A stretch of 64,000 nucleotides of DNA from Stromatinia cepivora (Eukaryota; Ascomycota; Leotiomycetes; Helotiales; Sclerotiniaceae), in NCBI GenBank assembly GCA_014898415.1, contig RCTD01000013.1, positions 868,001 through 932,000 of the forward strand, in the 5' to 3' direction. The notes under the pieces were generated by a model. It was not told the DNA's origin. It did no database searches and was given only the letters and a program-made list of their open reading frames with translations. This document shows positions 36,153-49,935 of this stretch, in pieces; the first letter of the stretch is position 1; the number at the start of each line of letters is the position of its first letter. A program made the position numbers and the translations under genes.

Positions 36153-36522
36153 GGAGGGAAGGGGGAGTATGAGCGAGGGGGTGATTTGGATATGGTGATT
36201 GATGATTGGTGGTTGGTGGTGAAAAGAGAGATGTTTAATGTTTTATCCGATCTCCATTGATCCTCTCCCTCTAGCATATTCTCCTTTTCCAGAATTAAGC
36301 AAGCGGAAAAGCGTCTCTATGTTGATAATGTATGATAATGCAATTTCACCAGCGTTTAGATGGCCTAGAGTCCAAAGTCTAGGGTCTGGGGAATACAAGA
36401 ATAAAAGCGGGGCTTTTAAATGTTTCAGCGAAAAGAAAAGAATAAAGAATTCTTTGAATCGTGATCTCTCTTGCCAGTCAATATTTGAGTGAAGAACAAG
36501 AGGATATGCACATATAAGGAAC

Positions 36523-36550
36523 GGTTATAGGGTTATAGGGTTATAGGGTT
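36523..36550 (+). repeat. GGTTATAG short tandem repeat
   Basis: Three perfect 8-bp units are followed by GGTTCGAG. It resembles the telomere unit TTAGGG with two added bases, but three units inside normal sequence is most simply a microsatellite. Confidence 0.6.
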
Positions 36551-38139
36551 CGAGGTAGATGATAGATAATGAGTAATACTTCATTCACTTGAATTTGAAT
36601 GGTTGAAGGCACGAAACTTTATGAGATGGGGATGAAGAATTTGATACACGAGGATATTGGCTGTGGTGGAATATTAATCGGATAGAAGGGCATGTATGGG
36701 TCTCTTGGTAAAGTCAAAGATATTTATGCAGGAGGATGGATGGATATACAGTTTTAGTAGTGAAATGATAAGGAATGAGAATGGATGGGAATGGATTGAG
36801 ATGCTATTGGTATTCCTTAATGTGGTGATACCGGAGTTCAAAACCATGAGGAATTTCCTATATGGCATCCAGTGTCTCAAAAGTGAGAAAGAGTAATTAT
36901 AGAGCTTCCTGGCCTCTATCAGAGGTAGTAATCTCCAATTTGGCATCGAACATAACTCGATGCTCTGGACATAGGATCCATGAATTTCGGCACAGATCAT
37001 CTTCGACACAACATGTAGTTCGTGATATATTCAAGGATGTGAGTTGAAACTTTTCCAAGACGGGAGGAAGGTGCGGATATTACCCCGCCATCATGATATC
37101 CAAATGCGGGGTTCATTTCTTCAATCTCTTGATGGAGATAGAATGAGTGATTTAACTCTCGTCCTTCGTTCCCAGTGATATGGTAGATTGATGTGGGAAG
37201 ATACGGTCGGATATGATATTCGTAAAAAGAGTCAAAGCTGGTGGCCGTGCTTGAAATAGAGATTCAGACCTCCAGCTATGATTAATAGGTCACATGGAAT
37301 CTGAGGGATTAGGAAAAAATGACTGAATAGTACATATTCCCTCACTGTAGATATGATTCCAGGACCCAGGACAGACATGTGAAAATCTCCGAACTATCGA
37401 ATTTAACGGTAGTTATGATAGTGTAGGGGTTAATGCCTCGAAAGGGTTTTTCTGTGAAATCATCATACTCGAAGTGCTGTTGTGTAAATCTCTTGATGGA
37501 ATTATCGGCCTTTAGGCTTAATCAAATCCTACAGCACATACATACATACAGCGAATATCAATTCCATTTCGATATTGAATGTACATATCGCGATTATGGT
37601 TCCACAATGCATCAAGGAATAATTTTCAATAAGAAATGCGTCAAAAATTCAAGCAAACGGACAATAGGAGCAAGGAAAATAAGGATAACTCCCCGCAAAC
37701 GAATGTCGCCTCCTGCGCTTCTGATGGATGAATGACTTGATTGCTAAGAATACTTAGGCATCAAAATGTTAGTTATTTTGGAAAATAAGGGGCTGAGTTC
37801 TGAATGGCCGCCACAATGCGTTGCCACACTTTTGGAATTTACAAACCACATTTCAATTACGAGGGAGTGAAAGGAAAGAATCAGATTGGTCTGGTCAAAC
37901 CCATGTTACCGAAATGCTCAGCTCCTCCGCCAACTCTTCATTGGTGCGTGCTCAGATAGTATGTTGGTAAAAAGTTCTGTGCCGTGATGAACCTCGTACA
38001 GGAATTGCCGTTATTATTGGCTTGACGATCACACATGAATAATGCATAGCATTGCGTCCTTGGCCCACTGTCAAAGAAATTGACTGGTACCTGCTTTTTG
38101 AACAAACTTGGAAGTTCGTCGCCTTCTACGTATGCCAAC

Positions 38140-38211
38140 ATATCCAACATATCCAACATATCCAACATATCCAACATATCCAACATATCCAACATATCCA
38201 ACATATCCAAC
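38140..38211 (+). repeat. 9-bp tandem repeat ATATCCAAC, eight copies
   Basis: Eight perfect copies cover 72 bases. On the minus strand the unit would code Asp-Met-Leu repeats, but no gene with supported ends includes it. There is no spacer variation, so it is not a CRISPR-like array. Confidence 0.9.
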
Positions 38212-39259
38212 CGCTAAACGTTGGCGCTTGTCACTTGCTACTTGTTACTTGCTAAAGTAGACATAAACAAATTGGAATAAACTTGCATGGTACCTGAATA
38301 AGGGGTCATAAAAAGACAACCATTTGAGCCGACCAATAATGGGATGATGATGGCAATCGGCAGAAATGGCTTTGAAACATGAAACAATATGTTCGGACGA
38401 TTAGGTCGATTAGTTAAGTCAGAAAATCCTTCCGTGATGCCGATGAAGATACGAACGTGTTCTTTCGGTAATCCCGTATCTTGTGTTCGGATGAATATTA
38501 TTTGAAATGTTTTGGTTTCTTGGAGGACAATCCTACTTGAGTTTATTTGTACTAGCTGTACGACTAAGTACAAGTACAATGAGGATGATATTAGTGGTTG
38601 GTAATTTTAGTTATGAGATTCCTGCCATGCCCTGCCTTTTGTTTTCAAAAAACCATTATTTTGCGATAAAAATCAAAATCAAAATAGTCACATTTCTGAA
38701 CAAGAGAGGGGCAGAAAAAAGAAAACTACCCATTTACATGTTACATGAAAATGCACGTTTGTGGCTCAGTGTGGAACCACAAAACCCATCAGGGCGGCTT
38801 CAGCTGATGTTTTTCTTCTTTTTGATTTGTTCCCCTTTTTTGATTCAAACCTTTAAAGCTACTTAACCATATTTGAATTGGTTGCCAAATCTATACGAAT
38901 CATGGCCCTTTTTCTAGTCTTGAATCTATGGGTATCGCGTACAAGTTTTTCTTTCCCCTCGAATCAGTAACTCTTTTCATGTTAAGTACTATACCGGAGA
39001 ATTATCCGTAGAATGTCTTAGCGCCTCAAGAAAGGTGGCCCGCTCTAGAAAGACCATGTACTTTATTTAGTGGAACATCTATCCTATCCTGGAACTAGGG
39101 GATGTGATCTGCCTTACTGGTTCATCAAAAAGTGGCTTGCGATAAAAGCTTCGTACTCGGGGGATCCACATTCCCAATTGGATTAAATCCATGTTCGAGC
39201 TAAGGTGCCATGGATCTTGTACCTAGACTTTGCAGCTTCATGGGACGGAAAGGTATCGG

Positions 39260-39266
39260 TATATAA
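39260..39266 (+). promoter_or_regulatory. Possible TATA box of the lysozyme-like gene
   Basis: TATATAA (within CGGTATATAAGTTC) lies about 190 bases before the ATG at 39456. A T/C-rich leader (39360-39450) follows, a typical layout for a strongly regulated secreted-protein gene. Confidence 0.45.
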
Positions 39267-39455
39267 GTTCATGATGACCTCCAAGATGGTTTCAGTATCA
39301 CATCGACTTCATCAACCTTTCATTCTTTCAAGGTTCCTTTGCTAGACGCAGCACGCTCTTGACGAGTTCTCTCATTCATTCTTATTCATATCAACTATCA
39401 TTTTCATTTTCATACTCATCTTCACATTCACATTTACCTTCAAATCTACATCAAT

Positions 39456-40941
39456 ATGTTTACCCTTCCTTTGATTTTAGTCGCCGGCGGCCTATCCACT
39501 CTCTCTATTGGAGCTCCTCTTCCCGGAAACACAGAGAGAGACTCATTCGTTTATCCCATTCAAGAGCGTGCAACAAGTTCATACAAGGTATATTCCGGTG
39601 ATGGAGCTACCAATGTAGGATGGCCTACACAAAATGAATGGATATCAAGCTTCGATGATATGTATGTGTCTATTAATTACTTCCCATCCCTCAAATTACT
39701 AACAATCCTCCAGGTTCGACAAGCAAAGTAGTGTATTGAAAGCTTCATGCACTCAATTCGGTGTAGCTAACAATTCCGATGACGAGATCTCGGACCTCAA
39801 ATCTGCCATCTCGGAAGTTGCTAGTACAACCGGCATTGATAGTCGCTTTATCCTCGCCATAGTAATGCAAGAGACTAACGGTTGCGTCCGCGCACCAACT
39901 ACCGTCTACTCCATCTCCAACCCAGGTCTCATGCAATCTCACGAAGGATCCGGATCATGCAATTCCGGAAACTCTGTTCAAAACCCTTGTCCCAAGAGCG
40001 AAATGGTTCAAATGATTACTGATGGTACAGCTGGTACAGCATCAGGCGATGGACTCAAACAATGTCTTGCCGAAACTGGAGCTACAGATGTGAGCATGTA
40101 TTACAAGGCCGCCAGAATCTACAACTCGGGCTCTATTGCCTCGGGTGGGAATCTCGGGGATGGAGTCGCTACCCATTGTTATGCTACAGATGTTGCAAAC
40201 CGTCTTACAGGATGGTATACGGGAACTAGTTCTTGCGATTCAGCTACTATTGGTTCACTTACCGGCTCAGCTGCATCTCCTGGTTCCAGCGCCATTAGCT
40301 CTGAAATAGCTAGTGCCAGTTCAGTCATTAGCTCTATTGTCTCTTCGGTAGCTTCCGTAGCTACTTCAGATTATTCGGTACCAACCACCATCTCGGTCAG
40401 ACCTTTCTTGACATCAGCTGCTTCAGCTGCTGCATCCAACGCTGGTGGTGTATTCGCTCAAGTCGGTGCTTCTTCCTCCGCCTCATCCACCGCCTCATCC
40501 ATCGCAGAACCAACCTCCGTAACATCAGCTGTATCAGTCCCAACAGCAGCCCCCTCATCCACCTCAATCGCCTCCATTATCCCCACCCCCTCCCTCCCCA
40601 CAACCGTAACAACCGCCACCGCATCCCCCACCACCTCCATCACATACCCCTCCGCCTCTTCCTCCTCCTCAAACACCACCTACACCCCCGGAACCGAATG
40701 CACCACTCCAGGCCAATGGAACTGCATCGACGGCACCTCATTCCAACAATGTTCATCAGGAATCTGGTCGCGCGTTGGAGGACTCGCTGCCGGAACCGCA
40801 TGTACGGTCGGAGAAGGAAAGACGATTGATATTTTTGCTACGGATGGCGAAACGAAACATAAGAGACATGTTGATGCGAGAGGATTGAAACATAGTCATT
40901 TACATGTTTTGAAGAGAAATGTGCAGTTTCTTGAGTCTTGA
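39456..40941 (+). CDS. Secreted lysozyme-like protein with Ser/Thr linker and CBM19-like chitin-binding end
   Basis: Two exons (39456-39661, 39714-40941) encode 477 residues. A signal peptide (about 1-19, [19 protein letters not shown]) is followed by a lysozyme/transglycosylase-like fold. [16 protein letters not shown] places a Glu near 122 where SLT and goose-type lysozymes have their catalytic acid, and ISNPGLMQ follows in the usual position. A long Ser/Thr/Ala/Pro linker (about 250-400) leads to a Cys-containing module, [21 protein letters not shown] (from about 407), resembling CBM19 chitin-binding domains. The C-terminal end is basic with KHKR and LKR sites that could be cut by a Kex2-type protease. 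It is likely extracellular, acting on peptidoglycan or chitin; activity is inferred, not shown. Confidence 0.8.
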
Positions 40942-43900
40942 GTCTTGATTTGAGATTTGGGATTGACAATAACACAGCATTGGTCTTTTCTAGGGATAAG
41001 GATTGGAGTTTAAATTCTTCACATTTCTATCCCTTTTTTTATTGGATGATTTATCTTCTTTCTTCTTCTTCTTCTTCTTTGGTGGATATTTTAGGGATTT
41101 TAGGAATTCGTTAGCATAGCTGGAATGGAACGGAACGGAACAGGATGGGAAAATAAGAAAGAAACCTGGTGTTTCCTTTCCATATGATACGGATTTATGA
41201 ATAAATGGGCGGTCTACTGGAAAAGTGCGAGGAAGGAAGGAGTACAGTAGAATTGTATAAGAACCCCTGATACGGGACGGGAAACAAGATCATTCGTTGG
41301 CAATTTTGCTTAGATTATCTATCTATGGGAGGTATATTTAGTTGGGTATTTTTTGTATAAAATTTGAAAAATCATAAATTAGGTTGAAAAGAAACTCGGG
41401 ATATTTTTACCATGTATTTATTTGTCTTTGTAATTATATGTCTTTCTTTGAATAGGAATTGTATAATTGTATTGTAAGTCTTAAGCTCGCGATATCAGCT
41501 TCTTGACTGAGATGTGATATATGTATACAGGAATGAAAGTTCAAACATCTTTTCATCCCTCATCTGCAAGCTCTCATATCTTTCTTACATGTTCATCCCT
41601 TTTTTCTTTCCTCTTCTTTCCTACTTTCCTCTTTTCCTCTCATTTCCCCCTTTCTAAATTTTCTCATAATAATAATATAGATCTAAACCTATCTATCTAT
41701 CCACATCCCATCAACGAAAAACCCTACTAAAAACTCTCCGATTTTCATGTCATAGATTCATGTCATAGATTCATTGATTAACTTAGTAAAAACCAAATAT
41801 ATACCAATCAGAGGTTTTCATAATTATAGCTAAGGACTAAAAATAAAATTGTTTCTTGTTTGTTTATTCCTAATTACCTATGTGTTATTTGTGGTTTATG
41901 GTTTTGGGGAGGGGGGAATAGTGTAATAATAGATGATTATAGATGGAAGAAATAGAAGAGATGTATTGAGCTGAGTGTGGTGTGAGTGAGTATTGTGTGG
42001 ATTTGAACGTAGAAAGAGAGAGGGGAGTTGATATAGTATATTAGAAATTAGAAATTGGAGGAGGTTAGAAGCGAACTATACATTTGTTGATCTGCGATTT
42101 ATCTCATCATAAAAGAATAATAGGGTGATAGTATTACATTAAGAGGATCTGGATTTGGTGAATTAAGATGAATCGGATGGATGGCAGGATATGAGGGGGT
42201 GTATTGGGCGGTTTTTGGGATAGTGAATGAAGTGAATGAAGTGAATCAATTCTGAATGATCTGCTTGTATGATTTATGAATAGCATCGTGATAATGGTGT
42301 GTAGATATATGATGAAGCTTATATAACTTCCCAACCGCCTATCTTTCCAAAAGACATCCAAGTCCACCGATCCATCACTTCCTTTAATTATTTTATTTCT
42401 TCTTCGGAATATCCAGATATATCTCATTTCCAACTACACAAACACTGGACTCTTAATAGCAAAAATCCAATACCAAACACCCAAAAACCTATCCATAATC
42501 CATCATTCTCTCTTGTATCAGCAGGTACTAGCCAGCATTTTGGTCCTCTCAGCATCTGAACGTCTTTCTCGCTCTTCCTCTTTCCAAGACCCTGCCCTCC
42601 AAAACACCCCTCCAAAACCATCTTCCACCTCCCTGTCCTAAATCAGCGCTTTAATATATATACCGATTTCTCTCCCTTCCCCTCAGCATCAAAATCCTCT
42701 CCTCTCCTCTCCTATCCTATCCCCTAATTCAGGCTCGAGATAATAGTATTAATGGAAAGATCAGATAGGATAAAGATTTCCAAATTTCTGAAAACTATAA
42801 CATGATCAAGGTGATCAGAATGAAATGAGAAATAATAGATCTAGAATGATACTATTAACATATGAAATTACTATTTTACTATATAAGTCAACCATCTTTA
42901 TTTTTCTCTCGAAAGAATGAGAATAAATACGATATTTTTCAGGACTAGGTAGAGGATAATCGTAAGACGTATAGGATAGAGGAGTACCATTTTGGATTCA
43001 AGATAGGAGAGGACGATGATAATATATAATTTTGAATACATTCGTCTTTCTTTTATTTTTTATCTCCTCCCTCCTTTTTCCTCTTGCTCTATACAAATTA
43101 TATAAAGTATAAAAAAAATGGTATATCAAAGCGAAAGGCGGGGGGGGCGGGGGGCGATGAAGCGAGGAGCAAAAAAGTAAGGAATAAAAAAGCGAATTTG
43201 GATATAGATATTTCTTTCACTAAATGTACTAAGTAGCTTGCGGGAGCTTTCTTTTCTATAAAAAAGGGGGGGTTTGCTTTTATTGAGATTTGACTTGAGA
43301 TGCTTGGTTGCTCGCTTGGTTGAGCTTGGTGGCAATAATGATGATGTAGATGGTGGTTAATATGGATGAAAAGGGATAAAGATAAGTGAAGTTAGAGAAG
43401 GGAAAGGAGAGCTGAGGTAAGGGGGTATGAAGTAGGGGGGAGGAGATGGGGAAAGTAGTTGATGTACGTTAGGTGGGTTGATTGGGGTAGGAGGAAGGAG
43501 AACGAAAGAGGGGGAAGATGAGATTTGATAGGGGGGGATACGGCGAAGTGAAAGAGAGATGAAGTGAACTGGAATGAGAGGGAGGAAAGGGAGGAAAGGG
43601 AGGAAAGGGGTATATGTAAAGCAACTGTTAGTCCGCTACTATTCTAGTGGTGAAGAAGTGAATCGATCTACAATACACTTCTATCTGCATCCATGGCCTG
43701 ATGGGGACCAAAGTTCTATGTATAAATTAAAGACACCAGTAAACGTACTCAAAACTTCATATCCCATACGGCACTGGCATTAACACAAAGACAATCTCTG
43801 CAGAGTATGGGATGGCTTTTGCACCAGAAAGTACAATGTGATTCCCCATTCAAATCTCAACTATCTTGCAAATGGACAGTATAATTATCATACATCTTAT

Positions 43901-46900
43901 ATCTAAATATATCTAGCGCTGTATACAGCCGGGGCAGTATACAAATAGTACAGTATACACCCAATCCAGTAAACAAATAAACATCTTGATCTAGTATTCA
44001 TAATTGTGAAATCGAAAAATCACACTACCGACACGACCCCCGACTCAACAAAACAGTGATAGAAAGGATGTTAGCAAGACCTAGAGTTATTTCTAGCCCG
44101 AGCTATCTCATACGTACGAATATTTGCCATCACGACATAGATGAAATGACAAGTTGTTGCAATTATGAGGCAATTTTGCTGAAAAGAAATACATCACGCT
44201 ATTGGTAAATCACAAATAACCTTAATACAACCCATCACAAAATTATTTCGAAATAGCATGATTTGAAATTCCACTAGAAATAGACCACTGGAAAGGGACT
44301 TGACGTGTAATTATAGTTTTGAACACTTAAGAGGGAGAGAGGTATCGATGCATTCGATAAGGATATAGTATATAAGATTTATGGTTAAAAGTTAAAACTT
44401 AAAAGTAGATGAAGAAGATGATTAATGAGTACGGAAACAGTACTTCTAAACTGTTCACATATAAATGATATATCTTTTGAAAAGTTGATTATTGGAGAAT
44501 AAAAATGTGAGCTGCATATATTCAGTATGAGACTTTTGGATTTAGTGGTGATTGTGATTATATGGATTCATAGTCAATCTCCCAATCAAAATCAATAGTT
44601 TTCTTTCGCGATACATTAGTCCCATATGCCTTGACAGTTCTTATTTTTTTTTTCGAGATCTTGATATCTTTTGATACCTAGATACAGAAATACATGTCTG
44701 TGAGGTATTAAGCTATGATATATCATCGTGATCAAGATGAAAAAGATACAGTTACGATTTACTCCAATTTGTTCTTCAATATATGGAAGAGGAAATCAAC
44801 ACCTATAACCGGGAAGCGCGAAACATTCAGCTATCAAAAAAAAAGCATTCGTACGGGCTACCTGATAACAGGTAAGCAGATTTGGAAGGGATCTAATAGT
44901 ATCTAAACCAATTAACGATGGCATGTACCTAAGGTGTATCAGATGAGGTCCTCTAATCCCATACACGACATGAAGAAAAGAATATACACCTTAGACACTT
45001 GAGACAAGAATATCTAAGCATCAAGCGCATTTTCCTTCATGTCCTCGAGTAGTCTTACAGTAAGAACCGAAGGTCACTTTAATTCCGGTTCGAACCCTCT
45101 CACTCTACATATTCATCTTATAATTACAACATCCCGAAAGACAATACCGAAAGCAAAACAGCAATCGCGGTAGAAGAGACAGAAATAGTAAGCAAAAATA
45201 CAAGATCTGCAATTCCAGTCTAGTAGCAAAATTTGAAGAAAGGGCAGGGAGGGGATTTTCCCTCTATGATTCCTAGGAAATAGTAGCAGGAGAGGAAAGT
45301 TTATGAACCCAAAGTTTTTATGAACCCCAAGTTCGAGATTTAACAATTCAGATCGTATTATAGTTGATAAAGTGTTACTGGCGAGAGCGCTAATAGACAA
45401 GGAAATCGAGATGCAGAACTCGGTGGATTTATGTTGAGATATGTACTAGAACTTACGGAATCGGGTATTGGGGATATAAAAGAAGGGGTGAACAATCTCA
45501 TGAATTGGCGCGTAGAATAAATGGAAGTTGAAGTCTGAGATGCATAAAACGAATCTCCTTAACTATATTAAGAAACCAATATTCTAATGCAACAATTATG
45601 GAATGAGAATAATGAGAGTGTAACTCCAACTAGGACAATAATAAGTATATATCCAATAACATAAACCGGGATATATTATGTTACTAATAAGATTCTTAAT
45701 AGTTCACTGAATCTATCTGCACCTACCTAATCTGCTCGTATTTCAACCTCTTTCCAGAATCGCCGTCTCCGTCATCCCTATAGTCTAAAAAGAACTCCAG
45801 ATCTAGATCTTTTCGATGGCAGCGAAAATAGTTTCTGACCTTGAGGTTACCAGTTTACCGAGGGAAGTAAAATTAGACGTCCAAGAACATCAAGCTCAAG
45901 TCTGAAAAGTCCAAGGCTTTATCCTCCTGGTCCCTCCATCGGTCATCAGAACTTCGATAAGCGTCTCCTCGTCATAAGTACCCACCACCAACCATCATCG
46001 TATCCAAGTTTCCGGATACGAGTCTCGTTCTCTTCCATTTTTTCCAGGATATCCCCTCTAATATATCTCGATCTTGCACTGCCACGGTGCCAGCTGTCTA
46101 GTATTTACACTAAAACACGTGATGTTTCCAATTTCCAATTTCCATGTACCGACAGAGCCCGAGGATCAGACAAGCTGGGCTCAGCCTTGTGGAGTATCTT
46201 GAAGCCTTGAATGTTTCCGTCATTGCTGAGATGAATTTTGATGTGGGTTATGGAGTTTCGCCATCTCGGTGAATTTTGTACTGCGTATTCCGTACTCCGC
46301 GATGCATGTGATATTGAGTTTGGCTTTAATCATAGTAGATCCATGACCCCGGATGGCTTTGAGGTGGCAGGAATCTATAGTATGGTTAATAATGGTCAAC
46401 AAAGAAGTACGTATGTGGTATATGTGCGGGTAAATCCTTACAATCGAACCTCTCGAATATCAAGACTTAAAGGCTGAGAAGTTCATAAGTAATGTGATAA
46501 AAAATTAGTAGCAATAGCGACATGACTAGAGCTGCAAAAGGACCGCCCTTTCATTGGAGTTCAAATTTCACATTCATGAAATGTCGTACATCGTAGTATG
46601 AGGGTACCAAATCATCCGCATATGCTGTGAACAATATCCCCGCGTACCCGAACTACCAACTCACCGTCAACTTCTTAGATGCCACTTATCATATTTGAGA
46701 ACATTTTCACCCGTCTAACAAACACCTACCCACTTACCTCGAAATATCCCTTATCTTCTTCACCTATTCTTTCACTTGGCAATTCAAGCTGAATATTGGC
46801 CAAGCCCATACACTATATAATCTTAGCCATATGTGTAACGTATGACAAACTCACGGGCTGAGTTGTTTACCCAGCCTTATGGATGAATCAATCAATCCCC

Positions 46901-49900
46901 GCAATCCAAGAAGCCAAAACAGCCAACCTCAACGTTGTGCACATTAGAATATCTTCCCTCCCCTTTTTCATCCCGCTTTCTCCACAATATTGGAAACTAC
47001 CATATTGTGCACGAACCTATTATGAAGATCCTGGAGAAATCACTTGCTCACGCCAGGCCCATATAATTGAACCACAATTTTGAGTGCATATTTTCATTCC
47101 GAAACTGAGTGCACTTATGCAGATGAATGAGTTTCACAGGAACTGTGTTGCACAATGAGAACTCCAACTTTGAAGATCGAAAGAGAATTGAGGTTTAGCA
47201 TTTGTTTAAAACCTGAAGATCATCAAAATGACTCCAAAATGCCAGTCGTCGTCATCGTCAACATGGTCGGCTGAGGCGGAATTGAAAGTATAAAAAAAGT
47301 GTTTTTGACCGAACTAATGAGAAATAGTCAGGTATGAAGATCTAAAAGGTCTAGAATCGTATAACATCGGCATAATTATCGCCAGTTGTAGATTTTAGTT
47401 CCATAAAGTGATCTAAAAGCGGAAACTCTGATCAATTAGTGAGACTATAAAAATTCTGAAACAAGGATATAACAACCAATTGGAGTAACACACTCCAAAC
47501 ACATGTATGATCAACAATCTTTTTGTTTGCTCTGAAGGTTTTTTTTTCTGATCGGTCAGAAAGAAACTGTGGGTTGAGTACGAATCTGGTGATCCGGATA
47601 AATTGCGGTCATCTTGTAGCAAGCCAGTGAGTTCTTTGTATGATTACCCCCACGAAACATCTTTGATAAATAATTGTGCCCGGAATTATGCCCAGGCTTC
47701 GGAATATGGAGACAAAAAAACGTTGGAGAAAGCAAACTTTGGTGCCTTGATCGAACGTGGGCCATTTATATATAAATTAGATATAGAGAGATACGGAGAT
47801 AGGCCATATGGGTGATATGGAACGGAGACAGTCTTTCTCCAAGAAAAGGAAGCTCGTATCTGCAAATGCAAGTAGTGAGATTGTTGATTTCCAATAAAAA
47901 TGTCTGAAATTCTTGATAGGGATTCAAATATCAAAGTCGCCTAGGTCAAATTTCGTACCAAAAAAGGAAGGACAAAGAAGACATGATAATCATTTCGACG
48001 ACCACGTACGGAGTACAACGGTTCTGTAAGCATCGACCAAGACCAAGGATGACGGAGGTGGCTGCAGCTTTCCATATCATCGTGCCTGCATTATTTTTTG
48101 GACTTTTTTTGTAGTAAGACAGATTGAGGGGAACCTTGGGGGTCAAACCTAGTCCAAAAGTTTGGATAAAGTCGCCGGAATAGAGACATCAAAGTACGAA
48201 AGTGGAGATGGATAAGAGGACTGACTCACTCATAGGAGTTAATTTATGACAAGGACGAGGATGTTGATCTCGAATAATGCAATCAAGAAAAGTACAGCAT
48301 ATGCAGTTGGTATCAAGGGTTCAAAGCCTCAAAAGGCCGGTAGGTGAGAAGTTTTGGTCGGATCTGGCATAATCTGGACGGACTTCAAAGGAGTGGGGAA
48401 AAGCCTCTCTCCCTTTTCAATCGAGGGATTTATCACTTGGGTAAGGCGCGAAAGCATTTGAGGAAAGCCGAGGAACCCTTAAAGTGGGGATAATTGTCTT
48501 ATAGTCCAGCGGGTACGAGATATTAGATATTCTAGAATCTGGCCCAGAATCTATGAGATTATCCAGTTAGATCTTAACAAACAAGCACACTTGTGGAACA
48601 TTCATAAACTACTCACAAGTCTAGAATAGTGAAAAGCTCGTACAATGAACAGCGTCGCAGTATAAGCCATCGAGCCATCAAGCAAGCCAGCAAATAATAT
48701 GCTATATAGTATTACAGTTCTACACGTCGAGCCATCATCACCGATTACTATACAATCTTGACACACATCATACTTCGACTAGATCATACCATACCATTGT
48801 TACACAACAAAGAATGTCTGAAAAGATAAACAGCTTTGTTCTTTGAATCCTATTATCTATTCTCCTGATTCAAAAGTTTAGACAAATCCTCCTTTTTTTT
48901 CTTTGACTACCGAGACCAGTTCACAAGGTTACCAAGGATCAACAAAGAGATCCAAAAGATCATCTACTACAACAACTCCGCAAATAGATCGATCATCCAC
49001 AATCAATTGATAGTTTCCCGTTCACTTGATCGATAAGATCTTCCCTCCCAACAAGCCAACCAATAATCCTTCAAGGGTCTTCACAAACTATTCAAGCTAC
49101 CAAAGTAGTCAAACCAACAATCCCATTGGGTGGTCAGCGTTTACGAGGACATAACAAAAATATACAGCTAGAAAGAAGCACGCAATATCTTTCCACAATA
49201 ATACTCTTTTTTTCCTTCTCTCAAATCTTACATTATTTATTCAACATCTCTCTCCTGGATTTTACTTTCATTCATTTCTGCTCTCAAATATTTCGAATAG
49301 CTATTTAACTCCGTCGTCGGAAATAGAAATTGATAAATCACATCAATCCCCATTTCCCATGTCTACCGGAATTATCCCACATATATTCTCATATATTGGC
49401 CAATTCCTTTTGCAAGCATAGCAACTCAAAAATATTATTCGATCACCGCTACATCTAGTTGCATACTTCTTGTTTCCCTACCAACATTTCTCTCACATCC
49501 CACTCTTCCGATTTCGCTCATAATTTCACACGGGGGAGTCATACCGATATTATCCCTTATCAGGACGGGACCATTACAACAATATAATATCTTTTCAATC
49601 GCCAATCGAAATAAAATAAAAGAAATTTAATCCTTGATTATATTTCTTCTGATCATTCCTCAGATCATCATCGATCCCATACATCCTATCCAACCTTGCT
49701 CACCTGGACCGATTTAATTCACTATCACGAGAAACATTCACAAGACCGAGATCGACCGGGGAAGACAATAGACAATCTATTCTAAGAACTACACAAGAGA
49801 TAAAGGATACCAAGACAGACATTCAGAATACACATTAGAAGTTATTCTACGAGTTTCTTCCTTTTAGATTTCCTATAAATTTCAAGGATTGTCTCTATAC

Positions 49901-49935
49901 AACCAAAGGAAGAACCCAATTTCCTAAACGCCATA
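40942..49935. other. Nine-kilobase stretch with no convincing gene
   Basis: The composition is normal rather than RIP-like, and there are no LTRs or transposon domains. The short frames found have no splice partners, domains or codon bias I can support. Simple repeats occur at 41054-41080 (TTC), about 42695-42722 (CTCCT-like), 43130-43160 (G runs) and 43578-43610 (GGGAGGAAA). The last about 1.2 kb (48700-49935) is CA/CT-rich and probably the leader and promoter of the Ecl1-family gene. Non-coding RNA genes or a very large promoter are possible. Confidence 0.5.
43578..43610 (+). repeat. GGGAGGAAA tandem repeat
   Basis: Three to four purine units of 9 bp lie in a wider G-rich, purine-rich stretch (43370-43620). 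It is a simple sequence with no gene association evident. Confidence 0.65.

Larger units (their letters stand above)
36153..39455. other. Intergenic, 3.3 kb, no convincing gene
   Basis: It holds two small repeats (36523-36550 and 38140-38211) and many short unsupported frames. One minus-strand stretch at about 36893-37020 reads TTCCVEDDLCRNSWILCPEH.. to a stop and looks more protein-like than its surroundings. No start, splice partners or family could be assigned. The last 200 bases are the promoter of the lysozyme-like gene. Confidence 0.5.

Noticed and set aside
36523..36550. Internal telomere repeat
   Set aside because: Only three units of an 8-mer that differs from TTAGGG; a simple repeat is sufficient.
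37433..37735. 100-residue open frame as a gene
   Set aside because: Unusual composition with no recognisable motif, no start context and no homologue I can name.
38140..38211. CRISPR-like short repeat array
   Set aside because: The units are contiguous and identical with no spacers, and the host is eukaryotic; it is a microsatellite.
45060..45110. tRNA-like B box (GGTTCGAACCC-like) at about 45085
   Set aside because: The flanking bases do not form a T-arm stem on either strand and no A box or acceptor stem was found at tRNA spacing.
46238..46477. 79-residue open frame as a gene
   Set aside because: No domain, splice partner, signal peptide or codon preference; it is expected by chance in 9 kb.
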